This document shows, one piece after another, positions 8,842 to 17,287 of a stretch of 64,000 bases of DNA; the stretch's first letter is position 1, and each line of letters opens with the position of its first letter. The position numbers and the translations under genes are program-made. Where the stretch lies: assembly GCF_038003525.1 (NCBI RefSeq), contig NZ_JBBOPI010000001.1:425001-489000 (forward strand), given 5' to 3'. The notes under the pieces were generated by a model. It made no database searches. It was given only the letters and a program-made list of their open reading frames with translations, and had not been told where the DNA came from. The DNA is from Solibacillus sp. FSL H8-0538. GTDB taxonomy: Bacteria; Bacillota; Bacilli; Bacillales_A; Planococcaceae.

Positions 8842-9738
8842 ATGCAAATGCAATCCTATCGAAAGTTGTGGGCACAGGCTGTGAAAACGGGCATTATTAA
8901 ATCCAACTTAATCCCGATGGTAGCAGGATTGATGCTTGCACTTTATACGTATGAATTAAGTTTTATTGACCATATACCCACGATAATCTGTGCAGTGCTC
9001 GGCTCGGCAGCTGTAATTGCCGCGGCGGGGACGTTTAATAATGTGTATGATCGTGATATCGACAAAGTAATGCCACGTACGCAATCACGACCAACCGTTA
9101 CTGGAGAATTAAGCGCACGTTCTGTACTGATCGTAGGTATTATTTTATTAATTGTAGGTACGGTTTTACTTACATTAACAACACCACTTGCTGGATTTCT
9201 TGGATTCCTTGGGGTATTTTTCTATGTTGTGCCTTACACAATGTGGACGAAGCGCCGCACCATTTGGAACACAGAGGTGGGGAGTATTTCAGGTGCAATG
9301 CCGCCGTTAATCGGTTGGGCAGCCGTGGCACCGAATATTTGGCATCCGGCAGCATGGGCGCTATTTGCAATTATGGTAATTTGGCAAATGCCGCACTTTT
9401 ATGCAATTGCCATTCGAAAAAAAGATGATTATGCCGCAGCGAAAATCCCAATGCTACCTGTAGCAAAAGGGGAGCGCCGCACGTACATCCAATCGAATGT
9501 CTATTTAGTGCTGTTAATTTTATCGAGCTTCTTATTCCTGCCATTAAGCCTAGGTCTAACAATTGTCGCATTCATTTTAAGTGTGATTTGGCTATGGATG
9601 AGTATCGTGGGCTATCATAAAAAAGAAGGCAAGAAATGGGCAAATAAAATGTTTGTCTATTCTTTGATTCATATGATGGCAATCTTCGGCACGGTCATTA
9701 TTTATGCGTGTGTCGGCCTAATTTTACAAGCACAATAA
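8842..9738 (+). CDS. ctaB: protohaem IX farnesyltransferase (haem O synthase)
   Basis: CtaB/CyoE transfers a farnesyl group from farnesyl diphosphate to haem B to make haem O for terminal oxidases, in the cytoplasmic membrane. The 298-residue length is typical. The UbiA-superfamily prenyl-diphosphate site NNVYDRDIDKVMPRT lies at residues 66-80 and the second conserved region, around RKKDDYAAAKIPMLP, near 186-200; about nine hydrophobic segments are visible. It is a single gene here, without ctaA or oxidase subunits beside it. The start at 8842 has GGAAAGAG upstream; a second ATG three codons further on is possible. Confidence 0.93.
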   Translation: MQMQSYRKLWAQAVKTGIIKSNLIPMVAGLMLALYTYELSFIDHIPTIICAVLGSAAVIAAAGTFNNVYDRDIDKVMPRTQSRPTVTGELSARSVLIVGIILLIVGTVLLTLTTPLAGFLGFLGVFFYVVPYTMWTKRRTIWNTEVGSISGAMPPLIGWAAVAPNIWHPAAWALFAIMVIWQMPHFYAIAIRKKDDYAAAKIPMLPVAKGERRTYIQSNVYLVLLILSSFLFLPLSLGLTIVAFILSVIWLWMSIVGYHKKEGKKWANKMFVYSLIHMMAIFGTVIIYACVGLILQAQ

Positions 9739-9789
9739 GAAACGGGAATTCGTTTACCTCCGATAAGAGCGCGAATGCCTAGACAAATA

Positions 9790-9843
9790 AAAAAAGCTGT
9801 ACAATACGATCAGAACATCTGGCCTATTGAACAGCTTTTTTTA
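9790..9843. terminator. bidirectional terminator, ctaB / TetR
   Basis: AAAAAGCTGT near 9791-9800 pairs with ACAGCTTTTTTT near 9831-9842, with an inner AATA/TATT extension and a long loop. It separates the convergent ctaB and TetR genes. Confidence 0.75.
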
Positions 9844-9892
9844 GTGGTTAAGAAAAGAAAGAACAGCTTTCTTAACAACATAATACAGGACA

Positions 9893-10522
9893 TCATCGCA
9901 CCATATTTTGTGGAGCGTTGTGTCTTTCTATTGAAATTACTTTATTTCCTACATCAACACTATATAAATAAAATGCCCAGGCTTCCTCGATGCGTGCTAA
10001 AGAGCGTTCTTGATTTCCAAATAGAGTTTCTACTAAAATGCCTTCTAAAAGCACGCAATATAAACTAATCATTTCACTTATTCTCTTAGGTTCCATTGCC
10101 CTAAAAATCATGGCATCATGTAAGGCATCCATAATAATTTGTTTGGATTGTTCGTTATGTAAAGTTGTAGCCTGTTCGAGCTGTTGCTTCATATGAAAGG
10201 GTGGGAAAATCATGAAACGAAAAAGGAATTTTGAGGATGTCGATTGTGAAAAGTGGGACGTTTTCTGATCGATAAAGGTTTTTAATAATTGTAGCGTGGG
10301 AAGCATGGCATCGTTTGCGAAAAATCGTTTGTAAAAAGTGAGTTCTCCTTGAGAGCAAGTTTCAAAGATGGAGAGAAAAAGATCATCCTTACTTTTGTAA
10401 TGATTGTAAATGGAGGATTTCTTCATGCCAACGACTTCCGCGATATCAGCAAGGGACGTACCTTCATACCCTTTTTCAGTGAAGAGCTTAAGTGCGGTAT
10501 CTTTTATACGTTGAGATGACAA
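9893..10522 (-). CDS. TetR-family transcriptional regulator
   Basis: This 209-residue protein has a canonical TetR N-terminal helix-turn-helix: ALKLFTEKGYEGTSLADIAE at about 10-29, then GMKKSSIYNHYKSKDDLF. The remaining 150 residues form a ligand-binding domain whose effector cannot be read. The start is TTG at 10522 with AAAGGA nine bases upstream; the nearby ATG at 10529 is out of frame. No efflux pump or enzyme gene is adjacent in the same unit, so its target is either itself or elsewhere. Confidence 0.85.
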   Translation of the reverse strand: MSSQRIKDTALKLFTEKGYEGTSLADIAEVVGMKKSSIYNHYKSKDDLFLSIFETCSQGELTFYKRFFANDAMLPTLQLLKTFIDQKTSHFSQSTSSKFLFRFMIFPPFHMKQQLEQATTLHNEQSKQIIMDALHDAMIFRAMEPKRISEMISLYCVLLEGILVETLFGNQERSLARIEEAWAFYLYSVDVGNKVISIERHNAPQNMVR

Positions 10523-10890
10523 GTTGCATGTTCCTTTCTACTGATTTTTAAAATTCACGAAATAATTACATAATAATTATACTAAACTACGAGATTAATA
10601 GCGAAATCTTTGCCTAGTAAGAGTTTGATAAAGGAAAAAAGATGAAAAGCCAATCTGTACCGTATCAGTATTGTATGCAAATCCAATGTATTATTATGTT
10701 GAATTCCTTATAGATACAGAGTTTGGCTTTGTTTAACCATAAAAAAACGGAAGTGTTATACAACAATTCTACAAAATTGTGAACGAAAAATGTGATAGAA
10801 ATGTGTCTTTATAACTAAAAGCTTTTCTTTTGGATATGGGGGATGTTATGATAATTTTGTCATTAAGAGATTTGCCTTTGATTAATTTTT
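10523..10890. other. intergenic region without a convincing gene
   Basis: AT-rich. An inverted pair AAAGCCAA (near 10644) and TTGGCTTT (near 10725) encloses about 75 nt. Short frames of 23 and 32 codons at 10642 and 10848 have plausible ribosome binding sites, but the second overlaps the promoter of the small RNA candidate and neither is supported. Confidence 0.4.
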
Positions 10891-10920
10891 TTGACATTCT
10901 CGCTCTTTCAGTAATAATGA
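10891..10920 (+). promoter_or_regulatory. sigma-A promoter of the candidate small RNA
   Basis: A perfect -35 TTGACA (10891-10896) is followed 18 nt later by TAATGA (10915-10920), or 17 nt later by ATAATG. It is one of the best sigma-A matches I saw in an intergenic region of the window, and no open reading frame of note lies downstream of it before the terminator. Confidence 0.6.
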
Positions 10921-10926
10921 TAAGTT

Positions 10927-11057
10927 ATGCTCAAACGAACCTTTAATTAGCTATGTTCGACAACATATATAACCTCCCCTATGTTTATATATAAGACGCT
11001 TTAACTAAAAGGTTAGTAATGAAAAAACCCGGTGCATCAGTGGCCCGGGTTTTTTTT
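10927..11057 (+). ncRNA. candidate trans-acting small RNA with a C-rich loop
   Basis: A transcript from the promoter at 10891-10920 would be about 130 nt and end at a strong intrinsic terminator (ACCCGG 11027-11032 with CCGGGT 11045-11050, then eight T). Inside it, AACCTTT (10938-10944) pairs with AAAGGTT (11008-11014), and within that ATATATAA (10965-10972) pairs with TTATATAT (10985-10992). The apical loop (10973-10984) holds CCTCCCC, an anti-Shine-Dalgarno sequence. This is the layout of C-rich-loop regulators such as RsaE/RoxS and FsrA. It has no coding capacity of note. Expression and targets are inference. Confidence 0.5.
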
Positions 11058-11058
11058 G
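11022..11058 (+). terminator. intrinsic terminator of the small RNA candidate
   Basis: A GC-rich stem (ACCCGG/CCGGGT) flanked by A6 and T8 tracts. It could act in both directions; the next minus-strand gene upstream of it is the TPR-GGDEF gene. Confidence 0.85.
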
Positions 11059-11065
11059 TTCTTTT

Positions 11066-11151
11066 TTAGTAAATAAGAAAGTATACCTTTCTTATCTACA
11101 TAAGTAAGGACAGCATCTCGCCTTATTTTGGGCGAGAAGTGTCTTTCTAAT
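11066..11151 (+). repeat. dispersed palindromic repeat, copy 1 (long form)
   Basis: A long copy. An outer hairpin with AAGAAAG and CTTTCTT lies near 11073-11093, then the core palindrome CATCTCGCC ... GGGCGAGAAG around 11113-11139, ending in the family tail GTGTCTTTCTAAT. It directly abuts a copy of the GC-rich repeat. Confidence 0.8.
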
Positions 11152-11288
11152 ATGAATTGTCCAGGCATTCGCGGCACACCCTCGAGTTCGCTTTGGTCCA
11201 TTGGGGGGAAGTTGAACATGCACTTTCACTTCGGTTCCACCAGCGCTTGCCCGCGTGCATACGGGTGCCAATGCACTTTTCTTATAAA
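11152..11288 (+). repeat. GC-rich dispersed repeat, diverged copy
   Basis: It shares with 25400-25527 and 57815-57938 the pattern of CTCGAG, TCACTTCGG and a terminal GCACTTTTCTTA, with internal dyad symmetry, but is more diverged. It forms the 3' flank of the TPR-GGDEF gene. Confidence 0.6.
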
Positions 11289-12718
11289 GAGTGGCTCATA
11301 TTCGATAGGCTGACAATTTGGTTTTTTCCTTGATTTTTGGCCATATACAGAGCTTGGTCGGCAACGCGGAACAGTTGCGTAAATCTCTTTGACGGGACAC
11401 TATCATTGCAAACAAGCCCCATGCTGATCGTAATGTTTAGTGAATAGTCATCAAGTTTGACCTGTTCTGCTGTTATTTCTTCAAATAGCGCACGAGCAGT
11501 ACTCATAATATGCTGTTGGGGATAATTTTTCAGAATAACTACAAATTCATCACCGCCGTAGCGTGCAATAAGTGTATCCTTTTTATTCAGTACAGCATTG
11601 CAGATGCGGCCAATCATTTTAATCACTTCATCGCCGAAAAGGTGCCCATAATTATCGTTAATATGCTTAAAGTTATCAACATCGAAAACGATACAGCACA
11701 AGTGGTCATTGGTGTCTTTTGATTGCTCAAGCCATGTATTTGTTTTTTTCTCTAAATAATAGCGGTTGTACACACCAGATAGCGGATCTATATTAGCGCG
11801 GTGTTCAATCACTGCGACACTATGCTTCAAATCAAGCTCGGCAATTTTTGAAGCAAGTCGAATTGCATGCATGGCCTCTTTAATGCGTATATATTCCTTC
11901 ATACGACAAAGGGCAGCGCGGTAGTCTTCCAGCACCTCATAAATGTCAGCTAGCTGTAACGCAATTTGTTTTTGCATATGGTAGTCATTGAGTTCATGTG
12001 AAATTTTTTCTGCTTCCTTGAAATAGTGAATTGCTCCCTGTAGCTCACCAGTCCGTAAATTGTACATCGCCTGGACATAGTTGTAGCGGCTGCGTTCACG
12101 CTGATTGTGCAAAATTATCGGATTTTCCGCTAACGCTTGGAGTAGGGGAGAAGCTTTGGTATAGTACCCGAGCTCAATTAGTGCGGCAGCGAGAATAGTA
12201 TCATTTTGGCAATGTATAGTGAACTCGTTAGGACAGTGCAAGTTTGCTAATTGCTTGGCATGAGCACCATTTTTTGCAGCTAACTCAAACTCACCTGCTA
12301 ATAATAAAATATGATTGTAAAAATTATACGATATACAAAGATCTAGGTAGTCTTCATGCTCTTGTGCAATTTCCATGCACCGTTCAAGTGATTCCTTCGC
12401 TTTATGATAATTTTCCTCAAACTCATAAATATAGGCATTGATGTAGTACAAATAGTATTTTTCACGCGTTTCACCGAATTCCTCACATAAATCCTTATAT
12501 TGGAGTGCATGTTCGAAAGCGCTTTCAATTTCACCTAAACAAAAATGAGCGTAAGCTAAATACAAATGAGCTACCATGGTATTCTGCATATTTCCCTGTA
12601 ATTTACTTTCCTCTAATAGCTGCTTTCCTCCATTTATTACTTCGCTATAACTATTTTCTGTAAAATATCGATCTAAGAGGGGCTCTAACTGCGTAAAATG
12701 TGGTATGTGTATGTTCAT
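11282..12718 (-). CDS. diguanylate cyclase with N-terminal TPR-like helical repeats
   Basis: This 478-residue protein is cytoplasmic, with no signal peptide or membrane segment. Residues about 1-300 are TPR-like helical hairpins (repeated patterns such as AHLYLAYAHFCLGEIESAFEHA). Residues about 315-470 are a GGDEF domain with an intact active site RYGGDEF near 409-415 and the DPLSGVYNR entry motif. It should make c-di-GMP from two GTP, with activity controlled through the TPR module rather than by a membrane sensor. An RxxD inhibitory site is not evident. It is a single gene; its start is ATG at 12718. Confidence 0.85.
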   Translation of the reverse strand: MNIHIPHFTQLEPLLDRYFTENSYSEVINGGKQLLEESKLQGNMQNTMVAHLYLAYAHFCLGEIESAFEHALQYKDLCEEFGETREKYYLYYINAYIYEFEENYHKAKESLERCMEIAQEHEDYLDLCISYNFYNHILLLAGEFELAAKNGAHAKQLANLHCPNEFTIHCQNDTILAAALIELGYYTKASPLLQALAENPIILHNQRERSRYNYVQAMYNLRTGELQGAIHYFKEAEKISHELNDYHMQKQIALQLADIYEVLEDYRAALCRMKEYIRIKEAMHAIRLASKIAELDLKHSVAVIEHRANIDPLSGVYNRYYLEKKTNTWLEQSKDTNDHLCCIVFDVDNFKHINDNYGHLFGDEVIKMIGRICNAVLNKKDTLIARYGGDEFVVILKNYPQQHIMSTARALFEEITAEQVKLDDYSLNITISMGLVCNDSVPSKRFTQLFRVADQALYMAKNQGKNQIVSLSNMSHSL

Positions 12719-12923
12719 CCAGTCACCTACTTTATTTGAGAGTAATTTCCTTTTGAAAAATTATGCTTATGGGTATTATGTACTTTTATTTATTATAATA
12801 TATATGATTATTTAGGTGTGTAATATACTGGAAATATATTGGTTAATTAGTTTAATTTGTGACGGAAATGTGAACAGCAATGCGTTACTGACAGCCGCAG
12901 AAAATTCAGCTCAACACCAAGAG

Positions 12924-12975
12924 AAAAGGCTGCGCCAAGAGTGGGGATTTCCACTATTGGCGCAGCCTTTTTCTA
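12924..12975. terminator. strong intrinsic terminator
   Basis: AAAAGGCTGCGCCAA (12924-12938) pairs with TTGGCGCAGCCTTTTT (12957-12972), with a further GTGG/CCAC inner stem. T-runs on both strands allow it to end the M20 dipeptidase transcript reading leftwards and block anything reading rightwards. Confidence 0.85.
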
Positions 12976-12978
12976 TCT

Positions 12979-13028
12979 ACTAAAGCAAGGAACGCATTTC
13001 GCTCTATTTGGGTGAAATGTGTCTTTCT
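12979..13028 (+). repeat. dispersed palindromic repeat, copy 2
   Basis: Core CGCATTTCGCTC-TATTT-GGGTGAAATGTG followed by TCTTTCTAAT, just downstream of the dipeptidase stop codon. Confidence 0.7.
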
Positions 13029-13030
13029 AA

Positions 13031-14413
13031 TTAGAAAGTTAATGCAGCTATTTCGTACATGTAATCGCCTAAAACGCGCAGTCCATTATCAAAGTTTTCT
13101 AAGTGGAAATGTTCGTTCGGTGCATGGAAGTTTTCACTCGTAAGTCCGAATCCCATTAACACAACAGGAAGATTTAAAATTTCACCGAAAGCTGCCACGA
13201 TTGGAATCGAGCCACCACCACGTGTATAGGCTGTTGGTACGTTATATACTTTTTCATATGAACGGCCAGCTGCTTGAATAACTGGGTGATCAAATGGTGT
13301 AATGAAAGGTTTCCCTTTATCAAACTCAGAAATGCTCACTTCAACGCCTGTTGATTTATATTTCTCGATATGTGCTTTTAGTAACGCAACGATTTCAACT
13401 GGGTCTTGGTCCGGCACTAAGCGGCACGTAATTTTCGCACCCGCTTCAGCAGGAAGAACGGTTTTGATGCCTTCACCAGAGAAGCCACCAAATACGCCAT
13501 TTACTTCTAAAGTAGGGCGGGCCCACGTTTGCTCTAGGTAGCTATAGCCTTCCTCACCGAATAATTCTGTCACGCCAACTTCTTCTTTTAATTCATTTTC
13601 GTCAAAGTTCAGCTCACGGTAAGCCTGACGCTCTTCTTCAGATAGAGGACGTACATTATCGTAGAAACCTTCCACTTGAATTGTACCGTGCTCATCTCGG
13701 AATGATGCAAGAATTTCAGCCAATGCGTGAATTGCGTTTTGCACACCGCCACCATAGAGGCCAGAATGTAGATCACTTTTCGCACCGCGCACATCAATTT
13801 GTACGCCTGTTAACCCGCGTAAACCGTAGCATACAGCTGGTTTGCCTTTAGCGTAAAGGCTTGTATCAGAAATCAGAATAAGATCCGCCGCTAATTTTTC
13901 TTTGTTTTCTTCTACATAAGCAGGCAAGTTCGGGCTACCGATTTCTTCTTCGCCTTCAATGATGAATTTCACGTTTACAGGAAGGGACCCTGTTGTCTCA
14001 AATAATGCTTCAAGAGCTTTTAAATGCATAAATACTTGGCCTTTGTCATCAGATGAACCACGCGCAAATAATTTATTATCACGGATTTCCGGCTCAAAAG
14101 GTGCAGAGTCCCAAAGATTTAGAGGATCTACCGGCTGCACATCATAATGACCGTAAAATAGAATCGTCGGCTTACCCGGCGCGTGTAACCATTCACCGTA
14201 CACAACTGGATGCCCAGCTGTTTGATCGATTGATACGTTTTCGATAGTTAAGTTTGTTAATGCATTCGCCAACCATTTTGCAGCAGTTTGCATATCTTCC
14301 TTATGCTCTGATAATGAACTAATACTCGGAATGCGGAGAAATGTGTTTAATTCTTGGAGGTGCTTGTCGCGATTTTCAGTAAAATACGTGTCTAATTGTT
14401 GTAAATAACTCAT
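13031..14413 (-). CDS. M20-family dipeptidase
   Basis: A 460-residue cytosolic di-zinc peptidase of the M20 dipeptidase (carnosinase/PepV/DapE-like) type. Visible motifs are GHYDVQP (first metal His and Asp), GSSDDKG (bridging Asp), EGEEEIGSPN (catalytic base and Glu ligand), a lid/dimerisation domain with SDLHSG, and a late ENFHAPNE (final His ligand). All are intact. The chosen start is ATG 14413, which has AAGGGAG ten bases upstream; the longer frame to 14554 is not supported. Family members release C-terminal residues from dipeptides. Monocistronic, ending at the terminator near 12950. Confidence 0.88.
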   Translation of the reverse strand: MSYLQQLDTYFTENRDKHLQELNTFLRIPSISSLSEHKEDMQTAAKWLANALTNLTIENVSIDQTAGHPVVYGEWLHAPGKPTILFYGHYDVQPVDPLNLWDSAPFEPEIRDNKLFARGSSDDKGQVFMHLKALEALFETTGSLPVNVKFIIEGEEEIGSPNLPAYVEENKEKLAADLILISDTSLYAKGKPAVCYGLRGLTGVQIDVRGAKSDLHSGLYGGGVQNAIHALAEILASFRDEHGTIQVEGFYDNVRPLSEEERQAYRELNFDENELKEEVGVTELFGEEGYSYLEQTWARPTLEVNGVFGGFSGEGIKTVLPAEAGAKITCRLVPDQDPVEIVALLKAHIEKYKSTGVEVSISEFDKGKPFITPFDHPVIQAAGRSYEKVYNVPTAYTRGGGSIPIVAAFGEILNLPVVLMGFGLTSENFHAPNEHFHLENFDNGLRVLGDYMYEIAALTF

Positions 14414-14665
14414 GTCGGGGGCTCCCTTCAAAATATCGATAATGGAAATAGTATAGCACAAACGAATGGAATGAGCGGTGCGAGAGGTGAGGGGAAGAGG
14501 GGTTCGAAATAGAACTGCAAAAAAATAGAAAATACAATTCAAAATAAACCGCATCTGCGTTCAACCTTACATCATTGTAAGTTAATTGAAAGCAAATCCG
14601 ATAGAGTGTAAGCGATCGTTTTGAGAAGATGGGTACAACAAGAAATGTGTATGGAGGAATTGACA

Positions 14666-15214
14666 ATGAACGAAACATTGACAAAAGTTTATGATGAATA
14701 TAATCGTTACATTTATCACCTATGTCTAAAATTGACGCGCAACAATGAGGAAGCGCAGGATTTAATGCAGGAAGTATGGGTAAAGGTTGTACGCTACGAA
14801 GCATCAGTTGCTGAAGTAGACCACGTAAAAGCATGGTTAACAACAATTACGATGAACACATTCCGCGACCGCTATCGCAAAAATGTTCGACGTAGCAAAT
14901 ATATGATCAGTCAACCTGAACAATTAGACGTGCCGATTCTTGATTTGGTTCCCAATAATGAAATTTCAACAGAAGAAAAAATAGAAAAAGTTGAAATCAC
15001 AAAAATTGTCCAAGAAAAAATGGATTTATTAGATGCAATATACCAAAAAACATTATGGTACTTCTATGTGGATCAATTCTCTCTAGCAGAAATCTCTTCA
15101 TTAATGAAAGTTTCTATTGGTACCGTGAAATCACGTCTATTCCGTGCAAAAGCCCGTCTAAAAGAAATTCTTTTATCAGATGCAGCTATCGCAGAAGCAG
15201 TATTGCCAGCTTAA
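14666..15214 (+). CDS. ECF-type RNA polymerase sigma factor
   Basis: This 182-residue protein has sigma-70 region 2 (YNRYIYHLCLKLTRNNEEAQ, then LMQEVWVKV, at about 10-45) and region 4 (FSLAEISSLMKVSIGTVKSR near 144-163, the helix-turn-helix that contacts -35). The start ATG 14666 follows GGAGGA at 14653-14658; upstream in-frame codons lack such a site. No anti-sigma gene follows, which is unusual for ECF factors, so control may be transcriptional or come from an unlinked gene. Ends 90 nt before an intrinsic terminator. Confidence 0.85.
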   Translation: MNETLTKVYDEYNRYIYHLCLKLTRNNEEAQDLMQEVWVKVVRYEASVAEVDHVKAWLTTITMNTFRDRYRKNVRRSKYMISQPEQLDVPILDLVPNNEISTEEKIEKVEITKIVQEKMDLLDAIYQKTLWYFYVDQFSLAEISSLMKVSIGTVKSRLFRAKARLKEILLSDAAIAEAVLPA

Positions 15215-15306
15215 TCGGAGTTACTCGCAAATGAATGAGCTCAAAGAAAATGGAATACATGCTATTCCTATATAAAAAGTACAAAGTAATAAGTCGCCAT
15301 AAATAG

Positions 15307-15364
15307 AAAACCGTTCACCTAAGCGAGCCGCAACAAAGCCGCCGCCGAGTGAACGGTTTTTTTA
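15307..15364 (+). terminator. intrinsic terminator of the ECF sigma gene
   Basis: AAAACCGTTCAC (15307-15318) pairs with GTGAACGGTTTT (15349-15360), then further T. The 30-nt loop is unusually GC-rich. Confidence 0.8.
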
Positions 15365-15550
15365 TTGGTTGAAAAGCGTATTTTCTAAAACAAAAATAAT
15401 TAAGCATTTATCTTCTTTTATCTCGAGTAAACTCATATTTTAAGAGGACAAATTAAATAAGCATAAGGTACTCATACATTTTCGTGCTATGCATGCGCAT
15501 AAACATTGGAAAATTTGGAGAAAATAATTCTTAATAAAGGAGTTGCTGGC

Positions 15551-16633
15551 ATGCCAAAAATTGCTTCAGTCAGTACATATCAACCACCTTACACTTTGGA
15601 ACAAACGAATATAGAGCGGTTAACAAAAGAACTATTTCAAGATAAAATCTCCCAGTTGGACCGTTTGCTGCGTGTATTTGAAAATGGCGACATCAAAACG
15701 CGGCAATTCTGTGTTCCGCTTGAATGGCATAGAGTTGAACATACCTTTGAGGAACGCAATAATCTTTATATTAAGCTCGCTTCGGAATACAGTGTGGAAG
15801 TCATTAAAGCATGTCTTGAAAATGATGCATTTTTAGAACATCCAGTCTATCCAGAGGAAATAGACGCGATCATCTTTGTGAGTAGTACAGGCATGTCTAC
15901 ACCAAGTATAGATGCGCGTGTCATGAACAAGCTCCCTTTTTCTGACCGCATGAAACGGCTGCCGATATGGGGATTAGGTTGTGCGGGTGGTGCTTCGGGC
16001 GTGAGTCGGGCATTTGATTACTGCAAGGCACATCCAGCTGCCAAAGTGCTCGTTGTTTGCGTGGAGCTCTGTAGTTTAACCTTTCAACCAAATGACTATT
16101 CCAAAAGTAATCTTGTTGGTGCGTCGCTGTTTGCTGATGGTGCGGCGGCGATCCTCGTATGTGGGGATGAAGTTAATTTAACAACGAAAAAACCAGTCCC
16201 ACATATTATTAATACCGCTTCGAAGTGGATGCCAGATTCGGAAAATGTGATGGGCTGGGATATTAAAAATAACGGCTTGCACGTCGTTTTCTCTAAAAGT
16301 ATCCCTACGATTATTACCAGCTGGCTCGGACCCTTTATTGGTGAATTTTTACATGAGCAGCACATTCGAAAACGGGAGATCGTTAATTTTATAGCACATC
16401 CTGGTGGTAAAAAAGTATTAAAAGCTTATGAAGATACGCTAGAGCTTGTCGAAAGTCAAACTGCAATTTCCCGTAATGTACTAAAAGGAAATGGCAATAT
16501 GTCGTCGCCAACCGTACTTTATGTGCTAGAGCAATATATGTTGCAGCAAAACAGGGCTGGTGACTACGGTTTATTGGTTGCACTAGGTCCGGGTTTTTGC
16601 GGAGAAGCGGTGTTATTGAAATGGGGGGATTAG
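15551..16633 (+). CDS. bpsA: type III polyketide synthase (alkylpyrone synthase)
   Basis: A chalcone/stilbene-synthase-fold enzyme of 360 residues, closely resembling B. subtilis BpsA (BcsA). That enzyme condenses long fatty acyl-CoA with malonyl-CoA to give alkylpyrones. The thiolase-fold triad is visible: Cys in GLGCAGGASG near 139, His in AHPGGKKV near 282 and Asn in GNMSSPT near 316. The start at ATG 15551 has AAAGGAG at 15537-15543; an in-frame TTG 45 nt earlier has no site. The methyltransferase gene begins 1 nt after the stop, as in B. subtilis, supporting a two-gene pathway for methylated alkylpyrone lipids. Confidence 0.92.
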   Translation: MPKIASVSTYQPPYTLEQTNIERLTKELFQDKISQLDRLLRVFENGDIKTRQFCVPLEWHRVEHTFEERNNLYIKLASEYSVEVIKACLENDAFLEHPVYPEEIDAIIFVSSTGMSTPSIDARVMNKLPFSDRMKRLPIWGLGCAGGASGVSRAFDYCKAHPAAKVLVVCVELCSLTFQPNDYSKSNLVGASLFADGAAAILVCGDEVNLTTKKPVPHIINTASKWMPDSENVMGWDIKNNGLHVVFSKSIPTIITSWLGPFIGEFLHEQHIRKREIVNFIAHPGGKKVLKAYEDTLELVESQTAISRNVLKGNGNMSSPTVLYVLEQYMLQQNRAGDYGLLVALGPGFCGEAVLLKWGD

Positions 16634-16634
16634 T

Positions 16635-17156
16635 ATGCTATTTTTCGTAATCATCTCGCTTGTCATTGCACAAAGACTCATTGAGGTTTTGATCGCCAAG
16701 CGTAATGAAAAAAGAATGTTTGCACAAGGGGCATATGAAGTAGGGGCATCTCACTATCCGTACATGCTAGCTCTCCATAGTAGCTTTTTTGTGAGCTTGT
16801 TTGCAGAAGTTTTATATTTTGAACGCTCTATTTCGCTTATCTTTCCGGTACTGTTCGTCATTTTTTTAATCGTGCAGGCTTTGCGTATCTGGTGTTTAAC
16901 GTCCTTAGGGCAATTTTGGAATACAAAAATCATTATTTTACCCGGTTCCAACGTCATAAAAACGGGCCCATATCGATTCATACGCCACCCGAATTATGTA
17001 ATCGTTTGTATGGAAATCTTATTGTTGCCACTCATGTTTCAGGCGTACCTAACAGCGCTCGTTTTTACGTGCCTTAATTTTGCGATGCTGCTCGTGCGCA
17101 TTCCCCAAGAGGAAAAAGCTTTAAGGGAAGCGACGGATTATAAAAGCGATTTTTAA
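16635..17156 (+). CDS. bpsB: isoprenylcysteine-carboxyl-methyltransferase-family enzyme (alkylpyrone O-methyltransferase)
   Basis: A 173-residue membrane protein with four to five hydrophobic segments and the ICMT-family signature near the C-terminus (GPYRFIRHPNYVIV at about 111-124, followed by a conserved Glu and EEKALREAT). In B. subtilis the equivalent BpsB (YpbQ) methylates the alkylpyrone products of BpsA. The gene starts immediately after bpsA, with GGGGGA as ribosome binding site inside the bpsA end, so the two are translationally linked. Confidence 0.88.
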   Translation: MLFFVIISLVIAQRLIEVLIAKRNEKRMFAQGAYEVGASHYPYMLALHSSFFVSLFAEVLYFERSISLIFPVLFVIFLIVQALRIWCLTSLGQFWNTKIIILPGSNVIKTGPYRFIRHPNYVIVCMEILLLPLMFQAYLTALVFTCLNFAMLLVRIPQEEKALREATDYKSDF

Positions 17157-17201
17157 AAGAAGGTTTCGTCCACGTGACAGAAATCTCTTTTTTTTATTTC
17201 A

Positions 17202-17247
17202 TTAAGCACATCATCTCGCATTATTTTGGGTGAGATGTGTCTTTCAA
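17202..17247 (+). repeat. dispersed palindromic repeat, copy 3
   Basis: CACATCATCTCGCATTATTT then GGGTGAGATGTG and TCTTTC. It sits between the convergent bpsB and MarR genes. Confidence 0.8.
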
Positions 17248-17250
17248 ACG

Positions 17251-17282
17251 AAAAAAAGAGAACCCCTTTCAAAAAAAGGGTC
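17251..17282 (-). terminator. terminator of the Spx-MarR unit
   Basis: Read on the minus strand, ACCCTTT pairs with AAAGGGG, followed by TTCTC and seven T. Confidence 0.6.
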
Positions 17283-17287
17283 CTCAT

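Noticed and set aside
10848-10946. 32-codon hydrophobic frame that might be a type I toxin
   Set aside because: It has a fair ribosome binding site, but overlaps the promoter of the small RNA candidate, lacks the usual holin-like toxin pattern and has no clear promoter of its own.
14414-14554. N-terminal extension of the M20 dipeptidase
   Set aside because: The internal ATG at 14413 has a good ribosome binding site and gives the normal family start. The extension is hydrophobic but unlike a signal peptide in position.
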